Assembly (NCBI RefSeq): GCF_040412425.1
Contig: NC_089766.1
Coordinates: 21,018,065 to 21,082,064 of the forward strand
DNA length: 64,000 bases
Direction of reading: 5' to 3'
Origin: Macrobrachium rosenbergii
Lineage: Eukaryota > Arthropoda > Malacostraca > Decapoda > Palaemonidae
In this document: in pieces, positions 34,193 to 44,600 of the stretch
Position numbering within the stretch: the first letter of the stretch is position 1
How the letters are laid out: each line of letters opens with the position of its first letter
Position numbers and translations under genes: made by a program
Notes under the pieces: generated by a model
What the model was told of the DNA's origin: nothing
The model's input: the letters and a program-made list of their open reading frames with translations, nothing else
The model's database searches: none

Positions 34193-35196
34193 ATGCCGGA
34201 TTTATGCAGCAAGCACATCCCAATCAATTGTGGTGCATAAAGTGACGAACATTTGTGCGGGAATTAGTAATTTTAAAGGGTTAGTTGATGGAAAGCCAAC
34301 CCAAAATATAGAAACTTTCATTGAGTCAGTGAACAATTATCTGAATTCCAAGAAAATTACGAATGGCGCTGAAGCTTTAACAGAGGCTAAATCATTTCTG
34401 GATTTAGATAAAGGAGATATTGGGAAACGAGCACGCAGTTTCGGGTTCAGAAGGTGTAAAACTTGGAATGAACTGCAGAAATTTCTACGAGCTACTTATG
34501 GCGGAGTTCAACGTGAATGCGCAGTTCGAATTTGCGAGAGTTTCTCAAAATAAAGAAGGGCAATGATTCACTAGTCACATACAGTGCGAATTTATTTGAT
34601 GCAGTAGTTGAGTTAAAGAAATCTATAACAGGTTCTCCATGGGTAACTGGAAATAATATCTCCTTAGATAATTTTGAAAGATTGTTACACTTTGCTTGCC
34701 TTTTAACGTCGGTCCCAGATGTAATTGTAGATAGTTTTGATAAGAGAATTGATCAGGATACAGACGAATCCTTTTGTTTGCACAGATTAACAAAAATCTA
34801 GCAAAATGCCCGACACTGGACAGTAGTTTTGTACAGGGAGGTGCAAAGATGTCAGCTGCGGTTTCCAAACCACAGAATAATGATAGTCGCTCGCATTCGG
34901 GAAATGATGCAACAGCGAAGACATGTGCACGAGTAGAATCGAAGAAAATTCCAGAGAGATCAGTCACAACGATACGTTGTTTTAATTGTGATAAAATAGG
35001 CCATAGTAAATCAAATTGCAGAGTGAGATATTGTTCAGTTTGCAAATCTTCAGATCATGGATGGAGATTTTGCCCAGCCACAAAGAGTAGAGATTATTCA
35101 GGGAAGTCCGGGGAGGTTTTTCTAGATATGACAGGAGAATTCCACATGATGCAAGTTCTAGATACACAAAGGAACAGCAGAATTTTCACAAGATAA
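34193..35196 (+). pseudogene. gag: Gag of gypsy copy 2 (capsid region plus two CCHC zinc knuckles)
   Basis: The best start, ATG at 34193, is one frame off from the main frame that continues through 34230-34553 (KGLVDGKPTQNIETFIESVN, then WNELQKFLRATYGG), a capsid-like helical region of Ty3/gypsy Gag. A frame change near 34540 leads to 34517-34801 and another near 34790 to 34774-35196. The C-terminal part has two nucleic-acid-binding CCHC knuckles with CX2CX4HX4C spacing: CFNCDKIGHSKSNC (34978-35019) and CSVCKSSDHGWRFC (35035-35076). Gag would form the particle and bind RNA. Gag ends with TAA at 35194-35196 and pol follows in another frame, 22 bases later if its first ATG is used. The pol frame is open upstream of that ATG, so frameshift expression is possible. 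Confidence 0.8.
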
Positions 35197-35218
35197 GTTC
35201 GAAAACGGACACAGGATA

Positions 35219-38200
35219 ATGACTAATCAGGTCGTAGAGTCACTAGAACCTAGGCCGATTGTACGTGGATTCTCTAATGGCAATGAAATTCATATTTTCA
35301 TTGATTCTGGTAGCTCAGTTAACTTAGTAAATGCTGACCTTTTTCACTCGAGGTTTCCAGAGTGCAAATTAGTCCCTTCTAGTGAGACAGTGTGTGATGT
35401 ACAAGCGAGGAAACTGAATATTTTAGGTTCGTCATTTCTTACGCTTTGTATCGGTGGAAAGACAATAGTAGAATCATTTTTGGTCATAGAAGGATTAGCC
35501 TTAGGTGAAATGGTTTTGCTAGGACACCCTTCTTGTATGCGACATAACATCAACATTCTTACGGGAGTTCAGGGATTACAATAGGTGAGTCAGGTTGTTT
35601 TGTTCCATATATACACAGGAAAAAAACTTGTGAGAAACCTAAGACACAGTCTGAGACATGTGTAACACATTCATTAGAGAGTGAAGATATTCCGCAAAGA
35701 TCTTTCAAAGGATTTTTGTTGGAAGATATTGAATTGCAACCGCGAGTTCCTACATTAGTTAAAGTGTCGCTGAAAGAGAAAAAGTTTCCTTCTCAAGTGT
35801 GCGTTGTTGAGGGAACCGAGAAATTCAAAGACGTTGTGAGTACGGTGTCAGTGAATGAAATTTCAGTCGCAGGCGTGACTTCAGTAGAATTAGTTAGCTA
35901 TCAAGACTCAGTGAAAAAATATCACAAGGGTACTTATGTAATTGATTTTGAAGAGTTTAATGAAGAGCATAAATTAGTGAGTTTTTGTGGAGACGGGAAT
36001 ATGTTTCCTAACGAGGAGCAACAGTTCCGAAGTCAGGTTCTACATGAACACTTGGCTAAAGTTGATTATCCTGAATATTCAGATAAAGTAGAGAAAGTGT
36101 TGAAAGAATATCTAGATATCATTGCTTTGAAGGGAGATAAATTAGGAGTTACAGATGTTTTAGAACATTCAATCCGCCTAGAAAAGGGTACAAATCCCAT
36201 ATATATTCCAGCATATCGAATTCCTTTTAAGATCAGAGAAGAAGTAGAAAAAGAAGTTCAGAAGTGGGAGTCGGAAGGCATTATCAGACCGTCCAATTCT
36301 CCGTTTAATTTTCCTTTGCTTGCAGTTCCTAAGAAAGACGGTAGTATCAGAGTTTGTGTAGATTTTCGTAAATTGAATGAAAAACATGCCCAGATAGATA
36401 TCCGGTAGCTTGTTTGCCTGATTTGTTTGTTGAGATCGGTGGCAAGAATATATATTCATCTATAGATCTTATGCAAGGGTTTTACAGGTTCCCCTTTGTG
36501 AGAGTAGCCGTAAATATACAGCATTTTCGGTACCAAAGGGACATTACGAGTTTAATAGGATGCCTTTTGGATTACAAGGGTCCCCAATAACATTTACTAG
36601 ACTGGTTAACACAGTACTTCATGGCTTGTTAGGAAAGTCGGTGTTTGTGTACATGGATGACATTCTCATATGCACAGATACAATTGAAGAACATCTAAAG
36701 GTGTTAAAAGAAGTCCTTAAGCGATTACGGTTCGCTGGGTTAAAGGTCAAATTGGCTAAATGTGAGTTTCTGAAGAGAAAAATTGTCTATTTAGGACATG
36801 TTATCTCTAAAGAGGGAGTTAGAGTGAATGATGAGAAAGTTAAAGCCATTGTGAATTTTCCAGTTCCCAAAACCAGGAAACAGATTCGTTCGTTCCTAGG
36901 TATGTCGGGTTTCTTTCGCCGTTTTGTGCGGAATTTTTCTACAATAGCGTCTCCATTGACAGATTTGTTACGAGAAGACGTTAAGTTTGTTTGGGGTGAT
37001 AGTCAACAATTAGCTTTTGAGAAGCTTAAGAACGCTTTGGTGAACCCACCAGTTTTGAAGTTTCCAGATTTTAGTCAACCGTTCACCTTAGTGACTGACG
37101 CGAGTCAGGAAGGTATAGGTGCGTGTTTGATGCAGAAATTTGAGGGGAAATTACACCCAATTGCTTTTTATAGCAGAAAGTTCAAAACGCGTGGTAGTAA
37201 CGAAAGGCTGATGTCAGTTGTGGACAAGGAGGCTTTTCGCAGTCGTCTCTAGCCTTGTTCATTTTAAGATGTTGTTGTTGGGAAATAAAGTTGAGATTTT
37301 TACAGATCATCAACCGTTGTTAGAGCTTTTTAATAAGCCAAATTTGTCGCCCAAGAGAGCACGTTGGTTCCTAACATTGAGAGATTTTGATGCAAACCTC
37401 AAATACATTGAAGGTAAGCATAATGTAGTTGCAGATGCATTGAGCAGATATTTTCCGGTCGAGGATGAGGAAATACACACCGAATCCTGTGTGGGAGAAG
37501 AGAGTAAATATTTGGTGTCTAATGTCTCTGATATTAGTAGTTCTGAGAGATCGCATGTAGAGGACATACACGTTCCTACAGTGCATACTTCGGGAGAGAA
37601 ATAGTGAGTCGGCAGTCTCGGGAGAGATTGTTATTCGTGATAGTGAGAGTAACGCAGTGTGTTATATTACGGGTGAAAATGTCACTTGGGACATAGGCTT
37701 GCTGGAACAAAAGCAAGATGAAGATAAATTGTTGTCAGATGCTAAGGCATTTCTTAAGGGAGTTTCACCGAAGAAAGGGTATAAGTTGCCTTTTTCTGGT
37801 CTAGAGTTGGAGAATAATTTATTGGTGAGAAAAGTTAAGTATAACTTGCGAAGTACTCGAAGCATGGGTGAGATTACACAAATCATCGTGCCAGAGAGTC
37901 TAGTACCACAAGTTCTAGACATTGTACATTGTAAATTTGGTTCTCCTCATTTGGGTGTAGACAAGACGTATGAAAACGTCAGGTCAAAGTTCTTTTGGAA
38001 AATATGTTTTCCGCAGTAGAAGCCTTTGTGAAGAAGTGTGCTATTTGCAATGCGAATAAGCCAGCGACGACAGTGTCGTGTCGTTTGGGTTCATATCCCA
38101 TACCACATAGGCCGTTTCAGAGAGTGCATATGGATATTCTGGGTAACTTCTCAGAGTCCGCTTATGGTTATAGACATTTATTAGTAGTTGTTGATGAGTT

Positions 38201-38935
38201 GACTCGCTTTGTCGAGATTTTCCCACTGAAATACAAATCAGCTGAGGAAGTTGCTATAGCGTTTTTTAAGGGGATAATTTGTCGATATGGTGTTCCTGAA
38301 TGTCTGATCACAGACAATGGTAGGGAGTTTATTAATAAGACTTTAGACGGTCTTGCTAATTTGTTGGGGATAAAGAAAGTATCTATAATCCCGTATAGAC
38401 CTGAAGCGAATGGGTTGTGTGAGAGGGCGAATCGGAAAGTAATCGAAGCTTTGCGCATGACGGTGGGAGGTTCCGATACACATTGGGACAGATCTTTGAT
38501 GAAGTGCGATATAGTATCAATACTATGATGAATGACACAATTAAGATATCTCCAGCAGAAGCTTTGTATGGATACAAGTTGAAAGGACCTTTTGATTTGT
38601 TACCAGAGCGTGTTCAGGGTGATGTTACGGTCACTTCATTGATAAATACAGCGAGAGAAAGATTTGCACGTATCAGTAAAGAACTTGAACTTAGTTCGCG
38701 TGCAATGGTAGAGAAAAGTAACGCGAAATCGAGGGGAGTAGCTTTTTCGATGGGTGATAGAGTGTTTGTTAAAGTGAATGTTCGGAATGATCTGAATTAT
38801 AAATTAAGTCCGAAGTTCCACGGACCTTTGAGATTGTAGAGATCAAAAGAGGGAATAGATTTGTAGTTAAAGATGTAAATACTGGAGTGACGAAATTGAC
38901 CCATATTTCGAAGTTAAAGAAAGTTGGGATGTAAT
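35219..38935 (+). pseudogene. pol: Pol polyprotein of gypsy copy 2 (protease, RT, RNase H, integrase)
   Basis: Start ATG 35219. Protease: IFIDSGSSVNLVNADLF (DSG, about 35295-35340). A linker region (35716-36060) has no known domain. Reverse transcriptase: VPKKDGSIRVCVDFRKLNEK (about 36326-36385), then FGLQGSPITFTRL and the YMDD box (36650-36661). RNase H: LVTDASQEGIGACLMQ (37087-37134), VDKEAF, IFTDHQPLLEL and HNVVADALSRYF. Integrase: zinc region (IVHCKFGSPHLG, CAICNANK), then the catalytic aspartates in HMDILGNF and ITDNGREF and the glutamate in GLCERANR with 35-residue spacing (D,D35E). The tail has GPY/F-like and THISKLKKVGM sequence. Breaks fall near 35578, 36400, 36480, 37238, 37600, 37995, 38500 and 38830. 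As assembled it is not translatable as one protein. Confidence 0.9.
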
Positions 38936-39039
38936 GGAACATTTGTATATAGTCGGAACGTTTGTATATAGTTAGAGGGATAAATGGGTTGATATTTGTA
39001 TATATATGATATTTATTTTTTTTTTTTTTTTCTCTTTGT

Positions 39040-40302
39040 TCATTTTGGATGTTGAAGTTCTTAATCATTTGTTTTCGAATGATTTTAGGAATTGAGACAT
39101 GGGCTAATTTCATACGAGATTTGACCCGTGTGTTAGTGTGTTGTTGTGTTATGATGTATTTTATCATCTGACGCAATATCTTTGTTGTTTAGATTATTTT
39201 TTTTTTGGGGAGGTACTTTAGTATATCGGACCGAACAAGTCTGATCTTTTTTTCGGGTTGGGAGATCGTGTTTGAGTGTTTGGATTTTTTTTTTCCAGTT
39301 TTTTTTTTTTTTTAAATAAGGGAGCTGTATTGTGAGTAGTTGTAGTTGTTAAGATCATGGGAGCGATTGCCATTACGTCAATTGCTATTTTGTTGAGAGT
39401 TAGTCAGATGTTGCGAAATATTTGCTAACCGGAGTAGAACTTTCATGTCTTTTTACGAGATATGATACCTTTTAGTGTTTGGATAAGATTCTTTTATTTT
39501 TTTTGTTGTTTGATAGAATTTTTTTGTGAGTGAGTTCCGTAGAGTTGTTGTGTTTAGTAGTGAGTTGACTGTGATTATTCTGAGATACAAACTTGGAATT
39601 AGTTCACATTGTGAGTGTTTGACTTTTTGCATTAGTAGTTTTGTTTTGGTTCAGTAACATGAAACCTTTTTGTTATTAGACCTTTTTCGAGTGTTTTTGG
39701 GAGACTCAGTAGTGACATGGGATAGATTAGAGACCATGTTCATTTTGGGAGATCAATATCAAGGTTCGGGAGTTGATTATAAGACAAGTTGTGCTTTAGT
39801 TAGAGAGAAGTGTGTGTGTGACAGTAGTATTTTCCAGTTGCGAGTTGTGTCTGTGGGTGGTTGTGAATTATCATTAGTTCATAGACAGACTCTGACAGAA
39901 TGTGACTTTAGACAGTTCCTGCGAGATTACCACATTGAGTCCACCAGTACTCTTCCTGCCGTGTTTTTTGCAAGGAGTATGCAGTTACAATGATGTGCCA
40001 GAGCAACAAGTCGACATCATTCGTTCTTCAAGGTCCAAGCTGTTTGATGCATCCTGCAGAATCCTGTCTACGGAATTTCTCGTACTTAGCCGTGCTGTAT
40101 TCAACAGTTCCGAGAAGATAATTATGCGTCATACGCATAACGAGCATTTGCAGTGGAGGTACCTACAACCAAGGTGCCAATGACGGTTCCACCGTTGGAA
40201 GACATTGACGATTCCGTGATGTTCCAGTATCAGGAATATATTATGCCGACAATTTTAATTGTCTTAATAGCTATTTTACTGATAATTCTTGTTGTGGGGT
40301 AG
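39040..40302 (+). pseudogene. env-like: Envelope-like frame of gypsy copy 2 with C-terminal membrane anchor
   Basis: After the pol stop, 39040-39660 is T-rich and has no clean frame. It does not align by eye with the cleavage-site region of copy 1, so the N-terminal half is lost, very divergent or damaged. From 39670 the frame matches copy 1 (TMFILGDQYQG, VDYKTSCALVREKCVCD, VVSVGGCELSLVHRQTLTEC), with conserved cysteines suggesting an extracellular disulphide-bonded domain. A frame change near 39950 leads to 39902-40183 (VCSYNDVPEQQVDIIRSSRS, CRILSTEFLVLSRAVFNSSE), with an NSS N-glycosylation motif. A last segment (40219-40302) encodes MFQYQEYIMPTILIVLIAIL and more hydrophobic residues before TAG, which is a transmembrane anchor with almost no cytoplasmic tail. 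Envelope function is inferred from position, cysteines and anchor. Confidence 0.55.
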
Positions 40303-40479
40303 TAAAGCTTATTCGTGTTTGTAAGATTACATGTAAAGGCTCTAAGAACTCAACCCCAGTGACTTTGGAAGTGCGTCATGAGAGCAGTCCTTAAAGCTGC
40401 AGTGCAGTAGACATTGCTAATTGAGCATAGCTCTATTTTGTTATGTTTTATACATATGCTTTTGTTTTAGTTTGCCGTT

Positions 40480-40492
40480 AAGGAGAGCGAGA
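40480..40492 (+). promoter_or_regulatory. Candidate polypurine tract of gypsy copy 2
   Basis: AAGGAGAGCGAGA is the only purine-rich stretch close upstream of the 3' LTR. It ends 8 bases before the presumed LTR start (TGTGG at 40501), so either the LTR begins a little earlier or the tract is imperfect. Confidence 0.35.
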
Positions 40493-40500
40493 CGCTCTTA

Positions 40501-41516
40501 TGTGGTGGCCGAGCTCTATTTCAGAAAATATGGCTGCTACAATTTTAAAGGACACATATATGCATTTCATAGCTTCAATGCTTTAAGATGTGATGAAAGA
40601 ATTTATGGAGTCAGATGGAACTAGGTCGAGAGACTCGAGGTAAAATCTTTGTGTTCAGCAAATAGTTTGATTCCTCAGCAATATTGCCGGTCAGGTGATC
40701 TTCCGAAGTGTTATGTATATTCGTGAGTACGTGCGTTAATTTGATCTAGATTACGCCAAAATCTGCCCTAAAAGTGAGTTTGATCGTTCATTAACGTGAT
40801 AGAACTGCAGTTGTCTAGACGTAGCTTTGGAGAGGATCCAGGCTTTGAAATCGGCAGATAAGGTAGAGTTTGAAATCTCTGTTTTTATGGGAGGAAATTG
40901 AACTTGTGATTTTTACCATGATTTTCTAATCATTATGAACTTTTGAACTGGTGTGGGAGATTTAATATGAATATTCATACCTCTTTTTATATTATTATTT
41001 TGTCATGTTACGTTTGCCATATCTTGGCTATGCATTTTACACTTTCCATTATTGTGTTTTGCATTTCATATATTTTTGGGAGTTTTCTATCATGTTTAAT
41101 TCTTCCGACAGATGTCTGTGGACAGATGTCGGTGGACAGTGTGGACTGTTTCGAATAACATGTGGTAGACTGTTTTTTTGACATGACTAATTATTGATTT
41201 GGGGAGTATGTGTGAGTTTGGATATTTTCAGGCTATTAGCCATAGTGAGACTTCTTTAATCAGAAGTGTTTTGCAGTTCAGAGTTTAGTTATCTAACTCG
41301 ATATTTCATTTATTATGCATTTTAATCTTTGCTTTGTTTTATTCATTTCTTGTTGGGTTATTTGAATAATAAACCTATTTTTGTAGAAACTATTGTGTTT
41401 CTTTAAATGGTCCATTTAATTGATTTGGTGAGAATGAGTGAGATTCGGGTGGGTGAACTTCGGATGAAACGATGAGAGAGAGAGAGAGGCGATAGAGAGA
41501 GAGAGAGAGAGTGATA

Positions 41517-41570
<54 letters not shown>

Positions 41571-41686
41571 AAAATAGATGTAAGTGTTGCCGTGAGCGAA
41601 CGTTCATACGCCTCCGTTTCATGAATAAAGATCGTTGAGCACGTTACGTACACCTTCAAAAAGGTGTTAATTCTGTCCTCGTTACA
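40501..41686 (+). repeat. 3' LTR of gypsy copy 2
   Basis: Begins TGTGGTGGCC and ends GTTACA, so it has TG...CA ends. It matches the 5' LTR from 40519 on. AATAAA signals are at 41368-41373 and 41624-41629. The GA-rich part (41474-41570) is longer and more interrupted than in the 5' LTR (two runs split by GTGATACACG). The 18 bases before 40519 have no counterpart at the 5' LTR. Confidence 0.9.
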
Positions 41687-41698
41687 TATATATATATT

Positions 41699-41730
<32 letters not shown>

Positions 41731-44600
41731 ATTTATATATATTTATATATATATATTCATTAAATGGGCTATTTATTGATTGAATATATTTATATATAAC
41801 ATTTATATATGATTTATAATGCCATAAATTTATTTGAAACATTTATTTATTTATTTATATATATCATTATATATCTGTTAATGTATTTATTAAATTTATT
41901 TATTTTTTTATAAATTTAAATATTTATATTTATTTGATATTATATTTTTTATATTTTTTATTTATTTATTATAGCAGTTCTGCGCTTATTTTTATCATTT
42001 ATAATAATTATTTATTTAATTACATTTACATATCCGTATTTATTATAGATTTATACATTTAAGAATTATTTATTTATTTGATTTGTATTTATTTTCCTTA
42101 GAGAGAGAAAAAATCAAAGCGCAGCAGAGCAGACGAAAATAGGTTATTTTAAAAGGAGTTATTTATTTAGTTTATTTAAATGGCAAAATTTTAGGCCATG
42201 AAATTTATTTTTAAGATTTATGAAATTTCATTTTTATTTTTAATTATTTATTTAGACGCATTTACCATTATCAAGTCAACAACGATTTAGCAGGATTTAT
42301 TATTTTTTACCCTGGAACGGGGAATTTGGAATGAGATATTTATTTTTGTACTGATTTATCATTGTTAGAGGGATTTTATTAGAAAAAGACCAGGAGATTT
42401 ATTTACAATTGATTTATTTATTGTCTCGGCTTCCTTTTTCTCTTATTTATTTTATTTATTTATTTAGGTGGTGGGGTTATTTGGGTGCCCAACTATGGAT
42501 TTATTTCAAGAGCTTTTGATAATTATATCTTGTTTTATTTTGGATTTTTGTTATGAAATTTGGTGGTCCTTCCGCATTATTAAGGCAATTCCTTTTTATT
42601 TATTTATTTTTAATTTCATTTTTAAGCATTTATTTATTTTATTGATCTTTTTTTTTTTTCCGTCTATTTTTCAATTTTTTTTTGCCCGTTTATTTATTTA
42701 TTTGCAGATTTATTTATTTATTTTGGTTATTTATTTAGAAAACTTTTATTTAAATTTATTTCATCTCAACACAAGGATATTCAAAACATTTGAAAGAGAA
42801 ACCCATGACCTCTCCTGTTTATTTTTGTTTTACAGCCTTTATTTATTTCCTGTTACTTTAATCTCGAGCACTTTCAGGTCCTATTTATGTTTTTACTTGT
42901 CCAAAGGCCAGAACATTTATTCAAGGCCAATATTTACAAAATTTAGTTATTTCATGACATTTTCTTGTGTTCCTTTATCTTATTTCTTCAATTTTATTTA
43001 ACTGGGAAGGAGTTTTGCCTGGTTTAAAAAAAATTATTATAACTTTCCATGAAATTTTTGAGGCCATAACCCATATTTCAAATCCATTTTATTCTTGAAA
43101 GTATCACAATAATTACCAGATTATTTATATAACTTTTATTTATTTTTACCCAATCCTGAATTTTCTTCCATCAAAATTGTGTTCTTTATTTAAAGTTTTA
43201 AGAACTTCTTATTTATTCCAATTTATTTTTTTCAATTTATTAATACATTTCAATTTTTTTGAATTTCTTAAACATTCATTTTTAACAATTTGATTGATTT
43301 ATTTAGAAAATTTACAATCAGTGATTTTTTTTTTTTAATTTATCATGTTATTTTTAATCAATTTATTTTTGAATATATTTGGAAATATTTTATTTATTTC
43401 ATTTTTTTGCTTTATTTTATCCTTTCTGAGGATTGTATTTATTTATTTTATTTAAAAATTTGTTATTTATTTATACCTTTCTTTACGAAGGTCAGTATTT
43501 TTTTTTTTTTTTTTTAAGATATGTTATTTATCTTTATATGCACTTATCCCCTATATAATTTAACCTTTATTTACTTTTGATTGTTTTTTCAGTTTAAACA
43601 ATTTAAAATTGCATTCAGTAATGCCTTTTGTCTCTAACCTTAAAATGATGTTTTTTTTGTTTTTGTTACAAATTTAAGTTTTCCTGCAATCATTATTTTT
43701 ATTTGTTCATTAAATGATTTTAACCTTAAATTTCAGTCCATCCCTGTAATTTTTTTTTATTTTTATTTTTTTATTTTTACAAAATATTTATTTATGTTTA
43801 TCAAAAAAAAAGAAGTTTTATTTTTGATTTTATTTTTGTTTAATTTCTTTATCATTTATGTCTTTTCTGATTGAATTTATTTATTTTTTCTCTATTAGGA
43901 AGTACTGTTTTTTGCTCAGCGCCTGACACCGACAGTTATTTATTCATTTTTGCGAAAACTGGATTTTACTTGAAATTATTATTTTTACCATCCTATTTCC
44001 CGGATTTTATTTTTCTTCATTTTGAAAGTATTTTTCAGATATTTTCTCCGGTAGAGCATTTCTGAATTTATTTAGTTAAGGAGTTTTTACGGGCTGGTAT
44101 GTTTTAATAATTTATTTATTTTTAACTTGATATTTATTTTTAAGTTTAAAGCTGATTTAAATTTTAAAAAATTGGTCTGGGAGTAATCAGTTGGTTTAAT
44201 TTTCGAAGTCAATTTTTTTAAGAATTTAATATTTTTTATTTATTAAAACTAAAATATAAAACATTTTTTAACGTTTTTTTATTTATTTATTTTTATATTT
44301 CCCCTTAAGTAATGAAAATAAAGTAAAGATGTTTTTATGAATAAAAGAAAAATAGTAGAAAAAAATATAGCTAAAAGGATTATGATTAGTTTAATTTTAT
44401 TTTATCAATATATTTTGCCAATATGAATAGTTGCATATTTATATGAATAATTCATTTATTTCAATAAAACCTTGAGCTATTCCATTTTTATTTAAAATGT
44501 TTTATAATTTATTTCGTTAATTTTTAACTGGTTGATTTATTTTCATTTTTTATTTATGTAACCTTTATTCATTTTATTCTCCATTTAAAATGCTATATTC
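41687..44600. repeat. TTTA-saturated low-complexity region
   Basis: About 2.9 kb with extreme T richness, in which TTTATTTA words recur every few tens of bases inside otherwise complex sequence (for example an AGCGCAGCAGAGCAGACG island near 42118). Hydrophobic F/L/I/Y-rich frames such as 42468-43001 are by-products of this composition and have no domain. It may be a degraded TTTA microsatellite field or an assembly-consensus problem. Confidence 0.7.

Larger units (their letters stand above)
32434..41686 (+). mobile_element. Ty3/gypsy LTR retrotransposon copy 2, near full length, env-like frame present
   Basis: About 9.25 kb with direct terminal repeats (32434-33584 and 40501-41686), a primer-site candidate (33593), gag with two CCHC knuckles, pol in the order protease-RT-RNase H-integrase, and an envelope-like frame ending in a membrane anchor before a purine-rich stretch. 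The two LTRs are nearly identical except for small indels and a variable internal GA run, suggesting a fairly recent insertion. Yet gag and pol are interrupted about ten times. Most breaks are one- or two-base length differences relative to copy 1 in short homopolymers, so consensus error is a real alternative to natural decay. Target-site duplication cannot be read because both flanks are TA repeats. Confidence 0.92.

Noticed and set aside
42468..43001. 177-residue hydrophobic frame resembling a membrane protein
   Set aside because: Produced by T-rich TTTA low-complexity sequence; no domain, and residue use follows base composition.
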